NCBI GenBank assembly: GCA_024223715.1
Contig: JAAEOA010000427.1
Location: 53,617-117,616, forward strand
DNA: 64,000 nucleotides
Direction: 5' to 3'
Origin: a bacterium
Lineage (GTDB): Bacteria; Krumholzibacteriota; Krumholzibacteriia; LZORAL124-64-63
A model generated the notes under the pieces. It was not told the DNA's origin. It searched no databases and saw only the letters and a program-made list of their open reading frames with translations. Positions 37,749 to 47,432 of this stretch are shown here, piece by piece. Both the position numbers and the translations under genes were made by a program. Position 1 is the stretch's first letter. Each line of letters starts with the position of its first letter.

Positions 37749-39335
37749 TCAGTGTTTTTTTGCCAGCGCGTGGGCTTTCTGCAGAAGATCTACTATATCC
37801 TGATTGTCAGGAGCCAGCTGGGCCGCTTTCTGCAAATCGAGCAACGCTTTGTCATAATTTTTCTGATGCAGATTCAGCAACCCTCTATTGTACCACGAAG
37901 TAACCAGGCTGGCATCCAGAGCCAAAGCCTTTGAAAAGGATTCTTCGGCTTGATGAGGCTGATTGGACATAACCCACGCCAAACCCATATCCTGCCAAAT
38001 TCTGGGTTCATTGGGAGAAATCTCTGCTGCATATTGTAAATGCCTTAAGGCGTCCCGATGATTCTTTTTCTGTAAATATAAATGGCCTAAAGTGCTTTCA
38101 ATTTCAGAATCAGGATACCCCAAATCGTCCATCAGTTCGGATGCTTGTTTAAGATCCCTTATGCCTCTGTTGATTTTTCCGCCATAAGCAAAAACCAGCC
38201 CCCGAGCTCGATAGGCCCATGGCTTGTCCATTTCTTTTCGGATCAGTATTCCAGTGGAATTAACCACTTGCCCGGCCCAGAAGTTCTTTCGGGTTCCCTC
38301 TTCAGATTTTTGAAAACGACGAAAAGCCAAGCTGGTATAGGAGGAAAGAGAGCCAGTGATATAATATTTGTCGTATGCCAGCCAAACCAACTGTCGATGG
38401 CCACCAATTTCGGCATTCAAACGGTCATGACGCATTTTCAGCACACAGGATTTATCTCTGAATGGCAGTGAAGATGCCGACTCCTCATACCAACGACTGG
38501 CCATGGAGTGTTCAGCCAGGCGTTCGGCAATTTCACCCATTTCCCGCCAGCACTCAGCCTGATGCTCTTTGTTGGGGTTAAGCCCCATGACCAGATTAAA
38601 AGCCTGACGCCGATCACCATTGCCCACCCGATAAGAAGCCTGAATCCAAGGGACATCAGTATCGCCGGGATCCAGACGCAGAATATCATCAGCGGTTTTG
38701 AATGCTTCAGAACGCAGGCGGGAGTGCCCAGCAAGCAATCCATAAATCTGCCATACCTCGGCATCGCCAGGAGCCACTTTTCGTGCAGCTCGAGCCCAAT
38801 TTAAGCCCTCGTGCCATTCACCCCGATCGTAGTGCACCCACGCCCGAGCCATGGCTGTTCGGCGTTGCATTTCCCGTTTGTCCCATTTGTGGTCACCTGG
38901 CTCAAACCCGCGAATGGCTTCCGCCGCCGATTCCAAACACTGAACAGTTTTCAGATAATTTCCCAACCAGCGCCAATAGTGAGCCAATTGTAACCAGATA
39001 CGAGGGTTGTCCGGAGCCAGCCCCGCTGCATTCAACAGCGCCTGGATTTGTACGTTTGAGCTATTTGCATCTTCAAAACGATCCAACCAGAATCGTGACT
39101 GGGCCCGACGATTTTCCTGCGTAATGGCAGGAAGGTCCAAAAACTTCTCATAACTCAGGGAGTCAGTTGCCGCGGAATAAGCCAGACCACTTTCTCCGGC
39201 ACAATGAACCTCCGGAGATGTTGACGAACATCCGCCCAGCAGCAACAAGGTTAGAAAAAAGGAAATCCCCCATTGCCAAAAGGCAACAGGGGAATTCTTC
39301 AAAACCATCCGGTTCGAAAAAATGTCAAAATTCAA
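37749..39335 (-). CDS. TPR-repeat lipoprotein
   Basis: LTLLLLGGCSSTSPEV lipobox; TPRs such as LGHLYLQKKNHRDALRHLQYAAEISPNEPRIWQDMGLAWVMSNQPHQAEESFSKALALDASL. Confidence 0.85.
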   Translation of the reverse strand: MNFDIFSNRMVLKNSPVAFWQWGISFFLTLLLLGGCSSTSPEVHCAGESGLAYSAATDSLSYEKFLDLPAITQENRRAQSRFWLDRFEDANSSNVQIQALLNAAGLAPDNPRIWLQLAHYWRWLGNYLKTVQCLESAAEAIRGFEPGDHKWDKREMQRRTAMARAWVHYDRGEWHEGLNWARAARKVAPGDAEVWQIYGLLAGHSRLRSEAFKTADDILRLDPGDTDVPWIQASYRVGNGDRRQAFNLVMGLNPNKEHQAECWREMGEIAERLAEHSMASRWYEESASSLPFRDKSCVLKMRHDRLNAEIGGHRQLVWLAYDKYYITGSLSSYTSLAFRRFQKSEEGTRKNFWAGQVVNSTGILIRKEMDKPWAYRARGLVFAYGGKINRGIRDLKQASELMDDLGYPDSEIESTLGHLYLQKKNHRDALRHLQYAAEISPNEPRIWQDMGLAWVMSNQPHQAEESFSKALALDASLVTSWYNRGLLNLHQKNYDKALLDLQKAAQLAPDNQDIVDLLQKAHALAKKH

Positions 39336-39368
39336 AAGGACATCCTTTCCTGTGAACCCAAAGAAAAA

Positions 39369-39917
39369 CTACTTTTTCTCCGTAACGGGATGATCGATTT
39401 CAGCCCAGCGTTTTTCCATATCAAATTCTTTGTAGGTTGGACTATCGCTGTTATGACACTGAGTGCAGTGCTCTTCGGTTTTTTCCCGAATCATGCCATT
39501 GGCCACAGCGGCATCATGATCCTTCATGATTTTTTTCTTTTTGTAATCGGAACCGGCGCCATGACATGCTTCACAACCAACACCTTCGGTATCAGCATAT
39601 TTCCCCTTGGCATTAACCGCAGGGTTGCCGAGGAAAACACGGGTTACATGACATTTAAGGCAGGCTTCTTCTTTCTGGGGATCGCCAAGGCCTTGGTCGG
39701 CAGCAATTTTTTTAGCTTCCGGAGTACCCAGAGTTTCATATGCCTTGGCGTGAGCAGAGTCTTGCCACAGGACGTAAGGATTTCCAATTTTCTTGTGGCA
39801 GCTTTTGCATTTACTTGAGCCGACCAGTTCGTGATCAACCTTGGCCTCAGGAGCCATTCCCATCAACAAACCACCCAAAACAACCAAGCCCAATGCCAAA
39901 ATCAAATGCCGTTTCAT
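39369..39917 (-). CDS. Exported tetraheme c-type cytochrome (cytochrome c554-like)
   Basis: MKRHLILALGLVVLGGLLMGMAPEA signal; four CXXCH motifs: CKSCH, CLKCH, CEACH, CTQCH. Confidence 0.9.
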   Translation of the reverse strand: MKRHLILALGLVVLGGLLMGMAPEAKVDHELVGSSKCKSCHKKIGNPYVLWQDSAHAKAYETLGTPEAKKIAADQGLGDPQKEEACLKCHVTRVFLGNPAVNAKGKYADTEGVGCEACHGAGSDYKKKKIMKDHDAAVANGMIREKTEEHCTQCHNSDSPTYKEFDMEKRWAEIDHPVTEKK

Positions 39918-40055
39918 AGCTCCTCCTGGTCCACCCAGGTTTCCCATTAGGCAACGGCCAAAACAGGAAGACATAAGGGTGATTTTAATGTGCAAAGTTC
40001 TCAAACTTACTATGGAAATATAGCATCTGGAACCATGCGTGTCATGAAAATGTCA

Positions 40056-41261
40056 CTATTTATTCACCAGACGATTCCACCAATTGCCTTTGGGCAGTTC
40101 TTCCACCAAAAGCAGTGGAACCCGGCCCAATTCCACTCCATCCAGAAAAATTACTGTTTGTCCCACTTCCTGCCCTGCGGGCAGGGGTGCTTCCAGCTTT
40201 TCCGGCAACTGGTTTTCTACAACCAAATCACCTTCCCGGTTCCGGGGAACCATCACGGTTAAGGTTGCTCCAGTTTTCACCGTAGCTTCAGTAACTTTTC
40301 CGCCTTTGACTTTCACGGGGGTTTCCAAAACCACATCAGCCTGGGGGATGATTTTCACTTGCTTGTAAGCATTAAACCCATAACTCAAGAGCCGAGTGGT
40401 TTCTGTGGCTCGGGCCTGATTGCTACTGCATCCCATCACCACCGAGATCAGACGTTTCCCTTTTTGTACAGCCGAAGCGGTAACACAGAACCCTGCGGCC
40501 CCGGTAAACCCGGTTTTTATTCCATCGAGTCCCCTAAATTTTCCCACCAGTTTGTTGGGGTTATAAAGGGTGAATTTCCCGTCCCGGAAGGGAGCTGTTT
40601 TGGTTGAAGCCCATTCCAAAGCTTTTGGGTGACTGATCATTTCCCTGCCCAGAATAGCCATGTCTTCAGCCGTGGTCAGATCCGGGCTTTGTTTGTAACC
40701 GGCAGGAAGGCCATGCACCGAGTGAAATTCACTGTTGGTCATGCCCAGATCGGCAGCCCTCATATTCATCAGATCAACAAAGGCCTCCACACTTCCGGAC
40801 AAATGTTCAGCCAAAGCCACAGCAGCATCATTGGCCGAATGAATGGCCAGGGCTTTCAGAAGTTCTTCCACAGTAAAGGTTTCGCCGTGTTTTAAATAAA
40901 CCTGCGATCCCCCCATTTTACTGCTGCGGGCCGAAACCGTAACAATGTCTTCGTATTTCAAATCACCTTCGGCAATATGTTCCAGCACAATGAGCTCGGT
41001 CATCATTTTCAGCATGGATGCGGGTTGCCGCCGAACCTGGGAATTGGTTGCTGCCAGCACCAAACCCGTTTCTGCATCAATGACAATGGCGGATTTGAAA
41101 TCGCCCTCCATTACTGCAGGCTCGAAAGAACGGGGCGATTCCTGTTCAGAAGACTGTGCTTCCACTGTTTCTGGAGTTTCACTGGCCAAAACGGTGGTGG
41201 AAAGCAAAAGGGTCAGAACAATGCTAATCCAGACTGATGGAGTGAAGAGATCCTTCTTCAT
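40056..41261 (-). CDS. D-alanyl-D-alanine carboxypeptidase (PBP5/6 family)
   Basis: SxxK (PASMLKMMTELI), SxN (AIHSANDAAVALAE), KTG (GIKTGFTGAAGFC). Confidence 0.93.
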   Translation of the reverse strand: MKKDLFTPSVWISIVLTLLLSTTVLASETPETVEAQSSEQESPRSFEPAVMEGDFKSAIVIDAETGLVLAATNSQVRRQPASMLKMMTELIVLEHIAEGDLKYEDIVTVSARSSKMGGSQVYLKHGETFTVEELLKALAIHSANDAAVALAEHLSGSVEAFVDLMNMRAADLGMTNSEFHSVHGLPAGYKQSPDLTTAEDMAILGREMISHPKALEWASTKTAPFRDGKFTLYNPNKLVGKFRGLDGIKTGFTGAAGFCVTASAVQKGKRLISVVMGCSSNQARATETTRLLSYGFNAYKQVKIIPQADVVLETPVKVKGGKVTEATVKTGATLTVMVPRNREGDLVVENQLPEKLEAPLPAGQEVGQTVIFLDGVELGRVPLLLVEELPKGNWWNRLVNK

Positions 41262-41789
41262 CGAGTTTCCGTCCTTAAAAATGCAGCACCGTATGAGTGA
41301 GCATCAGATCATGTCGAGGTTGATTCCAATGGCCTGCCCTGTCAGGTTTGCGCACCAGAATTAATTTCATCTTTTGCAGGGTAACTGAAATTTGCCATTT
41401 AAGCCAAGACTGCCCTTATTTTTATGGCCATTTTGTTACCCCAATCCACTTTTCTTCGTCCAAAGTATCAAAGCAAGTGAACATTTCCAACCGTGATCGC
41501 CACTGAACAGTTCCATTGATTTTCAAATCGACGTTGGCGAAAAAATAAATGCCTCTTTCAGTGCACCGGTTTTCCCAGAGATAAATCCAGAAATATCTTT
41601 CCCGAGACAAATGCCGAGCCGGTCATAAAGACCAGAAACAAATGGTTTTCGGATAAGCCAGGGGGTGAGTTTCTCTGCTTTGAAGCAGCCCCTTTTCCCA
41701 GATTGAGGCGTTTGATTCAGAATCGAAGAAAGGCAGGGTTTTGTCAAGATGGCAGGCAGGGAAAAATGAGTTTTCCACAGGAAAATCCC

Positions 41790-41811
41790 GGATGGGGAAA
41801 ACACCCCATCC
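41790..41811. terminator. Stem-loop downstream of trpB (possible terminator, weak U-tract)
   Basis: GGATGGGG-aaaaca-CCCCATCC. Confidence 0.45.
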
Positions 41812-41847
41812 GCGACAATCTATCTTCAATTTTTCACCGACATTCAG

Positions 41848-43107
41848 CTAGCAGAAGAGGCCTTTGGCTGGACCGTCGGGACTGTCATTCAACCCTTTTC
41901 GGCGGGTAAATTCGTCCATGTCTTTGTCGCCCCGCCCTGAGAGATTGCAAACAATCAGTGCGTCTTCAGCAAAAGTGCCCTTCAGTTTTTCCAGATAGGC
42001 CAAAGCATGAGAGCTCTCCAGGGCTGGAATAATGCCCTCCAGTCGGCAAAGAGTGGCAAAGGCCTCCATCACTTCTTCATCGGTGGCCGCTTCGTAAGTC
42101 ACCCGGCCGGCATCTTTCAAAAAACTGTGTTCCGGGCCGATTCCCGGATAATCCAAGCCCGCGGCGATGCAGTGATTCCCCTCTCTACTAACCAATCCTT
42201 CGGGAATGCAATAGGTATTCATGCCGTGAATGACCTGTGGATTTCCAGTGGTCAGAGTGGCGGCATGACGGTTGGTTTCCACACCGGAACCGGCGGCTTC
42301 CACGCCCACCATGGCCACCTTTTCGTCCATAAGAAATGGGTAAAATAACCCGATGGCATTGCTGCCCCCACCCGTACAGGCGCAGAGCATGTCCGGCAGG
42401 CGTCCAAATTGAGCGAGAACCTGCTTGCGAGCCTCAGTCCCAACAACAGATTGAAAATGGCGCACAATCATAGGATATGGATGAGGTCCAACCGCAGATC
42501 CCAGAAGATAAAATGCGTCATCCGCTTCGGCGACCCAGGCTCCAATAGCCTCATCTACTGCCGCGCTTAAAGTTTTATCGCCACTGGTGGCTGGGACCAC
42601 ACGTGCCCCCATCAGACGAATCCGGTTCACATTTGGCAATTGCCGACGCATGTCTTCTTCACCCATATAGATATCGCATTCGAGCCCGAGGCGGGCCGCA
42701 ACCGCTGCAGTGGCTACGCCATGCTGACCAGCACCCGTTTCAGCGATGAGTTTCTTTTTTCCCATTCGACGGGCTAACAACGCTTGTCCGAGGCAGTTGT
42801 TTAGTTTGTGAGCTCCGAGGTGATTCAAATCTTCACGCTTCAAAAGAATGGTCGCTCCCAAATATTCACTCAAACGTTGGGCATAGTACAGTGGGGTGGG
42901 ACGTCCCGAGTACTCCACGTATTCACGATGCAGTTCTGCTTCAAAGACTTCATCATTGCGATATTTCAGGAAAGCTTCAGTTAAATCCTCCAAAGGTTTT
43001 TCCAAAGGCGGGGGCACAAAACGGCCACCATAGGGTCCAAAAAAACCATTTTTATCGGGAGTATTAATTAGATTGCTTCGGTTGAGATTCGATTCCGGGG
43101 TGGCCAT
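41848..43107 (-). CDS. trpB: Tryptophan synthase beta chain
   Basis: NGFFGPYGGRFVPPPLEKPL; LKREDLNHLGAHKLNNCLGQALLARRMGKKKLIAETGAGQHGVATA; CTGGGSNAIGLFYPF. Confidence 0.96.
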   Translation of the reverse strand: MATPESNLNRSNLINTPDKNGFFGPYGGRFVPPPLEKPLEDLTEAFLKYRNDEVFEAELHREYVEYSGRPTPLYYAQRLSEYLGATILLKREDLNHLGAHKLNNCLGQALLARRMGKKKLIAETGAGQHGVATAAVAARLGLECDIYMGEEDMRRQLPNVNRIRLMGARVVPATSGDKTLSAAVDEAIGAWVAEADDAFYLLGSAVGPHPYPMIVRHFQSVVGTEARKQVLAQFGRLPDMLCACTGGGSNAIGLFYPFLMDEKVAMVGVEAAGSGVETNRHAATLTTGNPQVIHGMNTYCIPEGLVSREGNHCIAAGLDYPGIGPEHSFLKDAGRVTYEAATDEEVMEAFATLCRLEGIIPALESSHALAYLEKLKGTFAEDALIVCNLSGRGDKDMDEFTRRKGLNDSPDGPAKGLFC

Positions 43108-43169
43108 GACTTTCTCCTTGGGTTTGGATCCTTTGATGATCCTTTGTCGGTTGTTTTTCATCATCCTTG

Positions 43170-43204
43170 AAAAAAAACCGCCGACTTCCTTAGGAAGCCG
43201 GCGG
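43170..43204 (-). terminator. Intrinsic terminator in the trpB leader (putative attenuator)
   Basis: Reverse strand CCGCCGGCTTCCT-AAGGAAGTCGGCGG-TTTTTTTT, between the leader peptide and trpB. Confidence 0.9.
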
Positions 43205-43237
43205 CGAAGTTGCGCTGGTTTTGCTGGTCAATGTCAA

Positions 43238-43327
43238 TTACCGCAGCGCACACCTCTCCATCCGGCAGCAAAGCCACCAATTGCGCGACAGGGCACAATA
43301 AAGGGAGATGTGAATCATTCTCTGCAT
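43238..43327 (-). CDS. Putative trp leader peptide (29 aa, tandem Trp codons)
   Basis: Reverse-strand ATG preceded by CAGGAG: MQRMIHISLYCALSRNWWLCCRMERCALR*; TGG TGG at codons 17-18. Confidence 0.75.
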   Translation of the reverse strand: MQRMIHISLYCALSRNWWLCCRMERCALR

Positions 43328-43390
43328 CAGGTTTCACTCCTGAGGGAATTGAACGACACCGGACCAGCCGATGCTTTGACCTACCTTGTT

Positions 43391-43419
43391 ATTGTACCGG
43401 GATTTGAGGTTTAACGCAA
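43391..43419 (-). promoter_or_regulatory. Candidate sigma-70-like promoter for the trp leader
   Basis: Reverse strand TTGCGT-N17-TACAAT upstream of the leader peptide; weak -35, good -10. Confidence 0.4.
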
Positions 43420-43510
43420 GCCAAAAGTTGTCTTTTTGACGTTTGGCAACTTCCAGAGACAGATATGGAAGGAAGAATCTCTCCCCGGGGAGCGATTTTC
43501 ACCCCTATTT

Positions 43511-44116
43511 CTAAAGGAAAACCTTTATTCCTAATAACAAACTGAAACGATTCGCGTCACGGGTAATTTGGTCGACAGGGATTTTTTCTTCGAACTGGCC
43601 GAGCTGGTAATTGAATTCCAGATCTGTGGCAATAGCTTCAGTCATCATCCAGCTTATGCCGGCGCTCATGGTCACCATTCCGGAATTATATTTGGATTCG
43701 AAGTTTGTACCATCCACGCGGGCTTGTCCCCAGAGGTACCCAATGCTGAGATAAGGAACAACGTGCCCGGCAGGATCATCGCCACCAAAAAAATCAAAAT
43801 AGCGGTGGAAGATCGGGCCAATGCTGTACTGACTGTTCCAGAAATCTCCCTGGATGAACCAACGGCCTTCCATATGCAATGACAAGGACCATTGATTGGC
43901 GATAAAATAGCCTCCACCGGAGCTGAGAATCCACTCCTGAGTTCGGTCACCTTCCGGATTTTCAAAATAAGTATTTCCAGCACTGGAAAATGAGAAATGG
44001 CCATCGATGATTCGAGTTCCTTTTTTCAAAAAAGAAGGGCCCTCAGAGTCAGCAGCGGCGGAAGCCGTTGCGCAAAGTAAAATTGCCACAAACATGAATT
44101 TGCTGAAATTATTCAC
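43511..44116 (-). CDS. Exported outer-membrane beta-barrel-like protein
   Basis: GTG start overlapping the upstream stop; signal FMFVAILLCATASAAA; alternating strands with aromatic-rich C-terminus FSLLLGIKVFL. Confidence 0.65.
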   Translation of the reverse strand: MNNFSKFMFVAILLCATASAAADSEGPSFLKKGTRIIDGHFSFSSAGNTYFENPEGDRTQEWILSSGGGYFIANQWSLSLHMEGRWFIQGDFWNSQYSIGPIFHRYFDFFGGDDPAGHVVPYLSIGYLWGQARVDGTNFESKYNSGMVTMSAGISWMMTEAIATDLEFNYQLGQFEEKIPVDQITRDANRFSLLLGIKVFL

Positions 44117-44837
44117 TTTTTTTCTCCGGTTTTTCGAAAACGTAAATGCTGGCGGAAAAACGACCAATAGCGTAAGGACCACCCTGAAAATCGGAAAAAT
44201 GCCCCAATAGGTTGAAGCCGGTTTTTTCATTCAGAGCCAAATAGTCGGCACTGTTTTGGGGATACAGAGTGGTTTCACCCGCAAAAACTTCTTCCCCCTG
44301 ACACATCAATTGAGTTCTGAACAAGGTTGTTCCCCGCGAGGTGTGAGTGTAGTTGCGGAAAAATTCCAAATCACCTTCGGGAAATTTGAGAACCGGAAAT
44401 TCATAGGCTTCGAAATGCAAAAGAGGGTCGAAATTTACGGTTTGGAAAATCCAGTGTCCTCCTGGTTTCAACAAACGTTTTACTGAGCGTAAAAAGGATG
44501 GAAGATCCTGGGAAGGTAAATGAGGAAGGACATTGCCAATGCAATAAACACCACTAAATGACTCGGGTTGTAATCCGGATATTTCCTGTAGATCCATAAT
44601 GCGGAAAGTTGTCTGAGGGTGCTTCTCTTCCGCCTGGGCAATCATTCCAGGATCCAGGTCCAGCCCCAAAACATCACGGCCCTTCTTGGTCAATTGGCCA
44701 CAATACCCTCCTGTTCCGCAACCAAGGTCCAAATGACGACCCTCTTCACTCAGCCAGCGGTCCAGGAATTTGAAGGTCGCCTCCCGCACGGGGAATATTT
44801 TTTCATAATGTCCGGAAAAATCTGCGTAGAAAGCCAT
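44109..44837 (-). CDS. Class I SAM-dependent methyltransferase
   Basis: RHLDLGCGTGGYCGQLTKKGRDVLGLDLDPGMI; GNVLPHLPSQDLPSFLRSVKRLLKPGGHWIFQTVN. Confidence 0.88.
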   Translation of the reverse strand: MAFYADFSGHYEKIFPVREATFKFLDRWLSEEGRHLDLGCGTGGYCGQLTKKGRDVLGLDLDPGMIAQAEEKHPQTTFRIMDLQEISGLQPESFSGVYCIGNVLPHLPSQDLPSFLRSVKRLLKPGGHWIFQTVNFDPLLHFEAYEFPVLKFPEGDLEFFRNYTHTSRGTTLFRTQLMCQGEEVFAGETTLYPQNSADYLALNEKTGFNLLGHFSDFQGGPYAIGRFSASIYVFEKPEKKSE

Positions 44838-44908
44838 GTCATACCTTTGCGATGATGTTATGGTGTAGGTGTAGGTAACTTATCTCATTCTGACCGGAGG
44901 TGCGACCC

Positions 44909-45367
44909 ATGTTTCCATTTAAAAAAATCCTCTGCCCCACCGATTTCAGCGAAGCATCGATTTGCGGCATCAAAATGGCTCGTGAAATGGTTGAGAAATT
45001 TAACTCCGAAATTATTTTATTGAATGTTCACAAGCCTATCCCTCATTTACCCTCTCCGCGCATGGAAGCTTCGGATATTACCTTTGACGTTTCAGCCTAT
45101 GAAGAGGTGATTGTATCCGAAGCAAAAACCTCTCTGGAAGAAATCCGTCAGGAATTTTTGGGCCCTGAAGCCATGGGCAAAGTGCTGGTCCATATTGGCA
45201 GTCCCGCCAAAGAAATCCTGAAAGTGGCCGATGAGGAAAAAGTGGAAGCCATTTTCATTGCTACTCATGGCCACACAGGTTTAAGCAAAATGGTTTTTGG
45301 TTCTGTTGCGGAAAGAATTGTGCGCAAGGCTCACTGTCCTGTCCTGACTATTCGCTCCTGCGAATAA
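44909..45367 (+). CDS. Universal stress protein (UspA family)
   Basis: MFPFKKILCPTDFSEASICGIKMARE...HIGSPAKEILKVADEEKVEAIFIATHGHTGLSKMVFGSVAERIVRKAHCPVLTIR. Confidence 0.94.
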   Translation: MFPFKKILCPTDFSEASICGIKMAREMVEKFNSEIILLNVHKPIPHLPSPRMEASDITFDVSAYEEVIVSEAKTSLEEIRQEFLGPEAMGKVLVHIGSPAKEILKVADEEKVEAIFIATHGHTGLSKMVFGSVAERIVRKAHCPVLTIRSCE

Positions 45368-45385
45368 TGAGCTGCAATTACTGAG

Positions 45386-47137
45386 TTAGGGGTTTGAGGT
45401 AAAAACATACATTTCATACCCCTGAACAGGCCACAGATCGTCCCGTACCGCTCCATTTCGAGTCAGAGCGGCACGCCAGAATTCAATTCGCCGGTCATCT
45501 CCCTGGCGTATGGCTATTTCCACTCGAGCCATTCCCTGGGAACGCATTTCATGAAACAGATTTTCCGGGTCTTCCCTTCCAGCTTCACACTCCAGCAGGC
45601 GTATTCTAAAAAATTTTATTTCCGGTGGGACCCAACCGGAGGTTCCGCCTGTAACCGGCAACCCGGTAACCAAGCTTCGAATCAACCACCTGGCTTCAGT
45701 CCGGTCTTCATCGTATTCGTGAGCCGGAGCTGGAAGAGTAAGCACCGCTCCACCGGTATTGGCGATAAATGCAGGGTGGCCGTCCCAACCGATTTCCACT
45801 GAAGGGATGGCAGCGGGAAGGGAAACAAAAATCATCAAAATTACAGGCAACATAGGTGCTGCCCATCGGCGAGGACCCTGGCGATATTTCAAGACCAGCT
45901 GCTCGGCCCCTACCGCTGACCACCAGGCAAGAGCCACCACCATTAGCCATGAAAAGCGCCAGGCAGCCCGATAAGCCTTAAATGGGGGTGCAATTTCACG
46001 AAGCCACTCCATTGGCAAAGACAACCGGAAATCGGTCCCGGGCAGCCCCAGAGAATCTCCAAATGAAAAAACCAGCCCCACAGTTCCCAAAATGAGCATG
46101 GACCGACCAAAACGGCGACTTTGGAAAGGTAAATATCCGCGCCGCCACCAGCCCACAGCAAAGAGGCCCAAAGCCAACCAGCCAGGATGCAAAACCTGCC
46201 TATCACATTGGAAATAACGTTCAGAACCAACTTTGCCCTGCCCAACCCAATCCCTGGGACTGCTGCGATAAACACCACGAGTAAAAAAATGCTGGATGTC
46301 GGCACAACCCAGCCTGACTTCCAGAGTATCTCGTGTAAAGCGTCGGGAACGCTCAGCTAATTGAAGTCGCTGTTGGGCCAACATCCAAACTGCGGCCACA
46401 GCAACAATCAAAGGTAAGATGGTTACTTTACCTATATTGACAAACAGGCCAGGGGTAACTGTTTGCCTTCTGATTCGATGGGCAAGCCAGGCAATTAGAA
46501 GAACAACTACGCCAATGACTGCGTAGGCAAAACCATACCAACCCCAAGCGGCCTGCATTACCAGCCCAGCGGCCAGCAGCCACCAGAACAACCAAGTTGA
46601 AAGGCCGGCATTCTGGCGACGCAAAGCGGCCGTAAGTGCCGCCAGGCTGAAAAGGACAAAAGGTGGGGGAAGCTGGTTCAAATGGCCTATTTGAGAATGG
46701 GTATAAGGGGCCGCAATGAGAGCCAGAGCGGCAACTCCACTGGCCCAGCGTGAGCCACCCGAGGCTATCCACAAAGCGGCCATACCGGCTGCGGCCAGAA
46801 GAAGGCTCCCCAAATACGCCAAGTTGTACTGAGCTGAAACCGTTGGGGAAAATAGCCAGCGAAAAGGGGCAATTAACCAGGCTTGCCCCAAAAGGGAATC
46901 CATGAACCCCAATGAACCTTCAACAGGATAAAAGATGGGTAAATTTAACCACTGAGGGATTTGACTCCATTGGCGGGCACTCCATTCCAGCAAACCCGTT
47001 TGAAGAATGGCGTCAATTCCACCAAAAGGCCCTACAACTGAATGGGAGAAATTTTTCCAGACCGGCCCCAGAAAGGCGGCAATTAAAACCAGGACTCCTG
47101 CCCATGAAACCAAACCCAGTGTTTTTTCCCGGATCAT
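45386..47137 (-). CDS. Multi-pass membrane protein, GT-C-fold-like
   Basis: About 10-12 hydrophobic segments, long C-terminal soluble region; MIREKTLGLVSWAGVLVLIAAFLGPVWKNF start preferred. Confidence 0.6.
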   Translation of the reverse strand: MIREKTLGLVSWAGVLVLIAAFLGPVWKNFSHSVVGPFGGIDAILQTGLLEWSARQWSQIPQWLNLPIFYPVEGSLGFMDSLLGQAWLIAPFRWLFSPTVSAQYNLAYLGSLLLAAAGMAALWIASGGSRWASGVAALALIAAPYTHSQIGHLNQLPPPFVLFSLAALTAALRRQNAGLSTWLFWWLLAAGLVMQAAWGWYGFAYAVIGVVVLLIAWLAHRIRRQTVTPGLFVNIGKVTILPLIVAVAAVWMLAQQRLQLAERSRRFTRDTLEVRLGCADIQHFFTRGVYRSSPRDWVGQGKVGSERYFQCDRQVLHPGWLALGLFAVGWWRRGYLPFQSRRFGRSMLILGTVGLVFSFGDSLGLPGTDFRLSLPMEWLREIAPPFKAYRAAWRFSWLMVVALAWWSAVGAEQLVLKYRQGPRRWAAPMLPVILMIFVSLPAAIPSVEIGWDGHPAFIANTGGAVLTLPAPAHEYDEDRTEARWLIRSLVTGLPVTGGTSGWVPPEIKFFRIRLLECEAGREDPENLFHEMRSQGMARVEIAIRQGDDRRIEFWRAALTRNGAVRDDLWPVQGYEMYVFTSNP

Positions 47138-47290
47138 TTTCCCTCCAAAAGAGAACCAGCTTTCAGCTATTCCTTTTCGGGCAATTGATAATTTTGACTT
47201 TCGAGGTCGCCTTTCTGCAGACTTGAACTGAGTATAACAAGTGGCAGGGGAACTGCCAACCTTACAGCTGAAAATCGCCAACCAAAAAAT

Positions 47291-47431
47291 GGGTTGTGCC
47301 CAAAAGAATGTCGCTGGTTCAACTTGTGGCCACAGATTTGATTAAATACTGGAATTTTATGTGTTTTAGCTTGAAGATTGCTGGGTACTTTTGTATAAAA
47401 GTACCCAGCGACATTCTCCTGGGCACAACCC
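47291..47431. repeat. Nested inverted-repeat element (MITE/REP-like candidate)
   Basis: Outer 27-bp arms 47291-47317 and 47405-47431 match at 25/27; inner 13-bp perfect arms GCTGGGTACTTTT-gtat-AAAAGTACCCAGC at 47380-47409. Confidence 0.95.
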
Positions 47432-47432
47432 T

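Noticed and set aside
41422-41829. Small overlapping minus-strand ORFs (62, 68 and 93 aa) between trpB and the D-Ala carboxypeptidase
   Set aside because: They overlap each other and a stem-loop, have no RBS or homology I recognise; a degraded gene cannot be excluded but is not supported.
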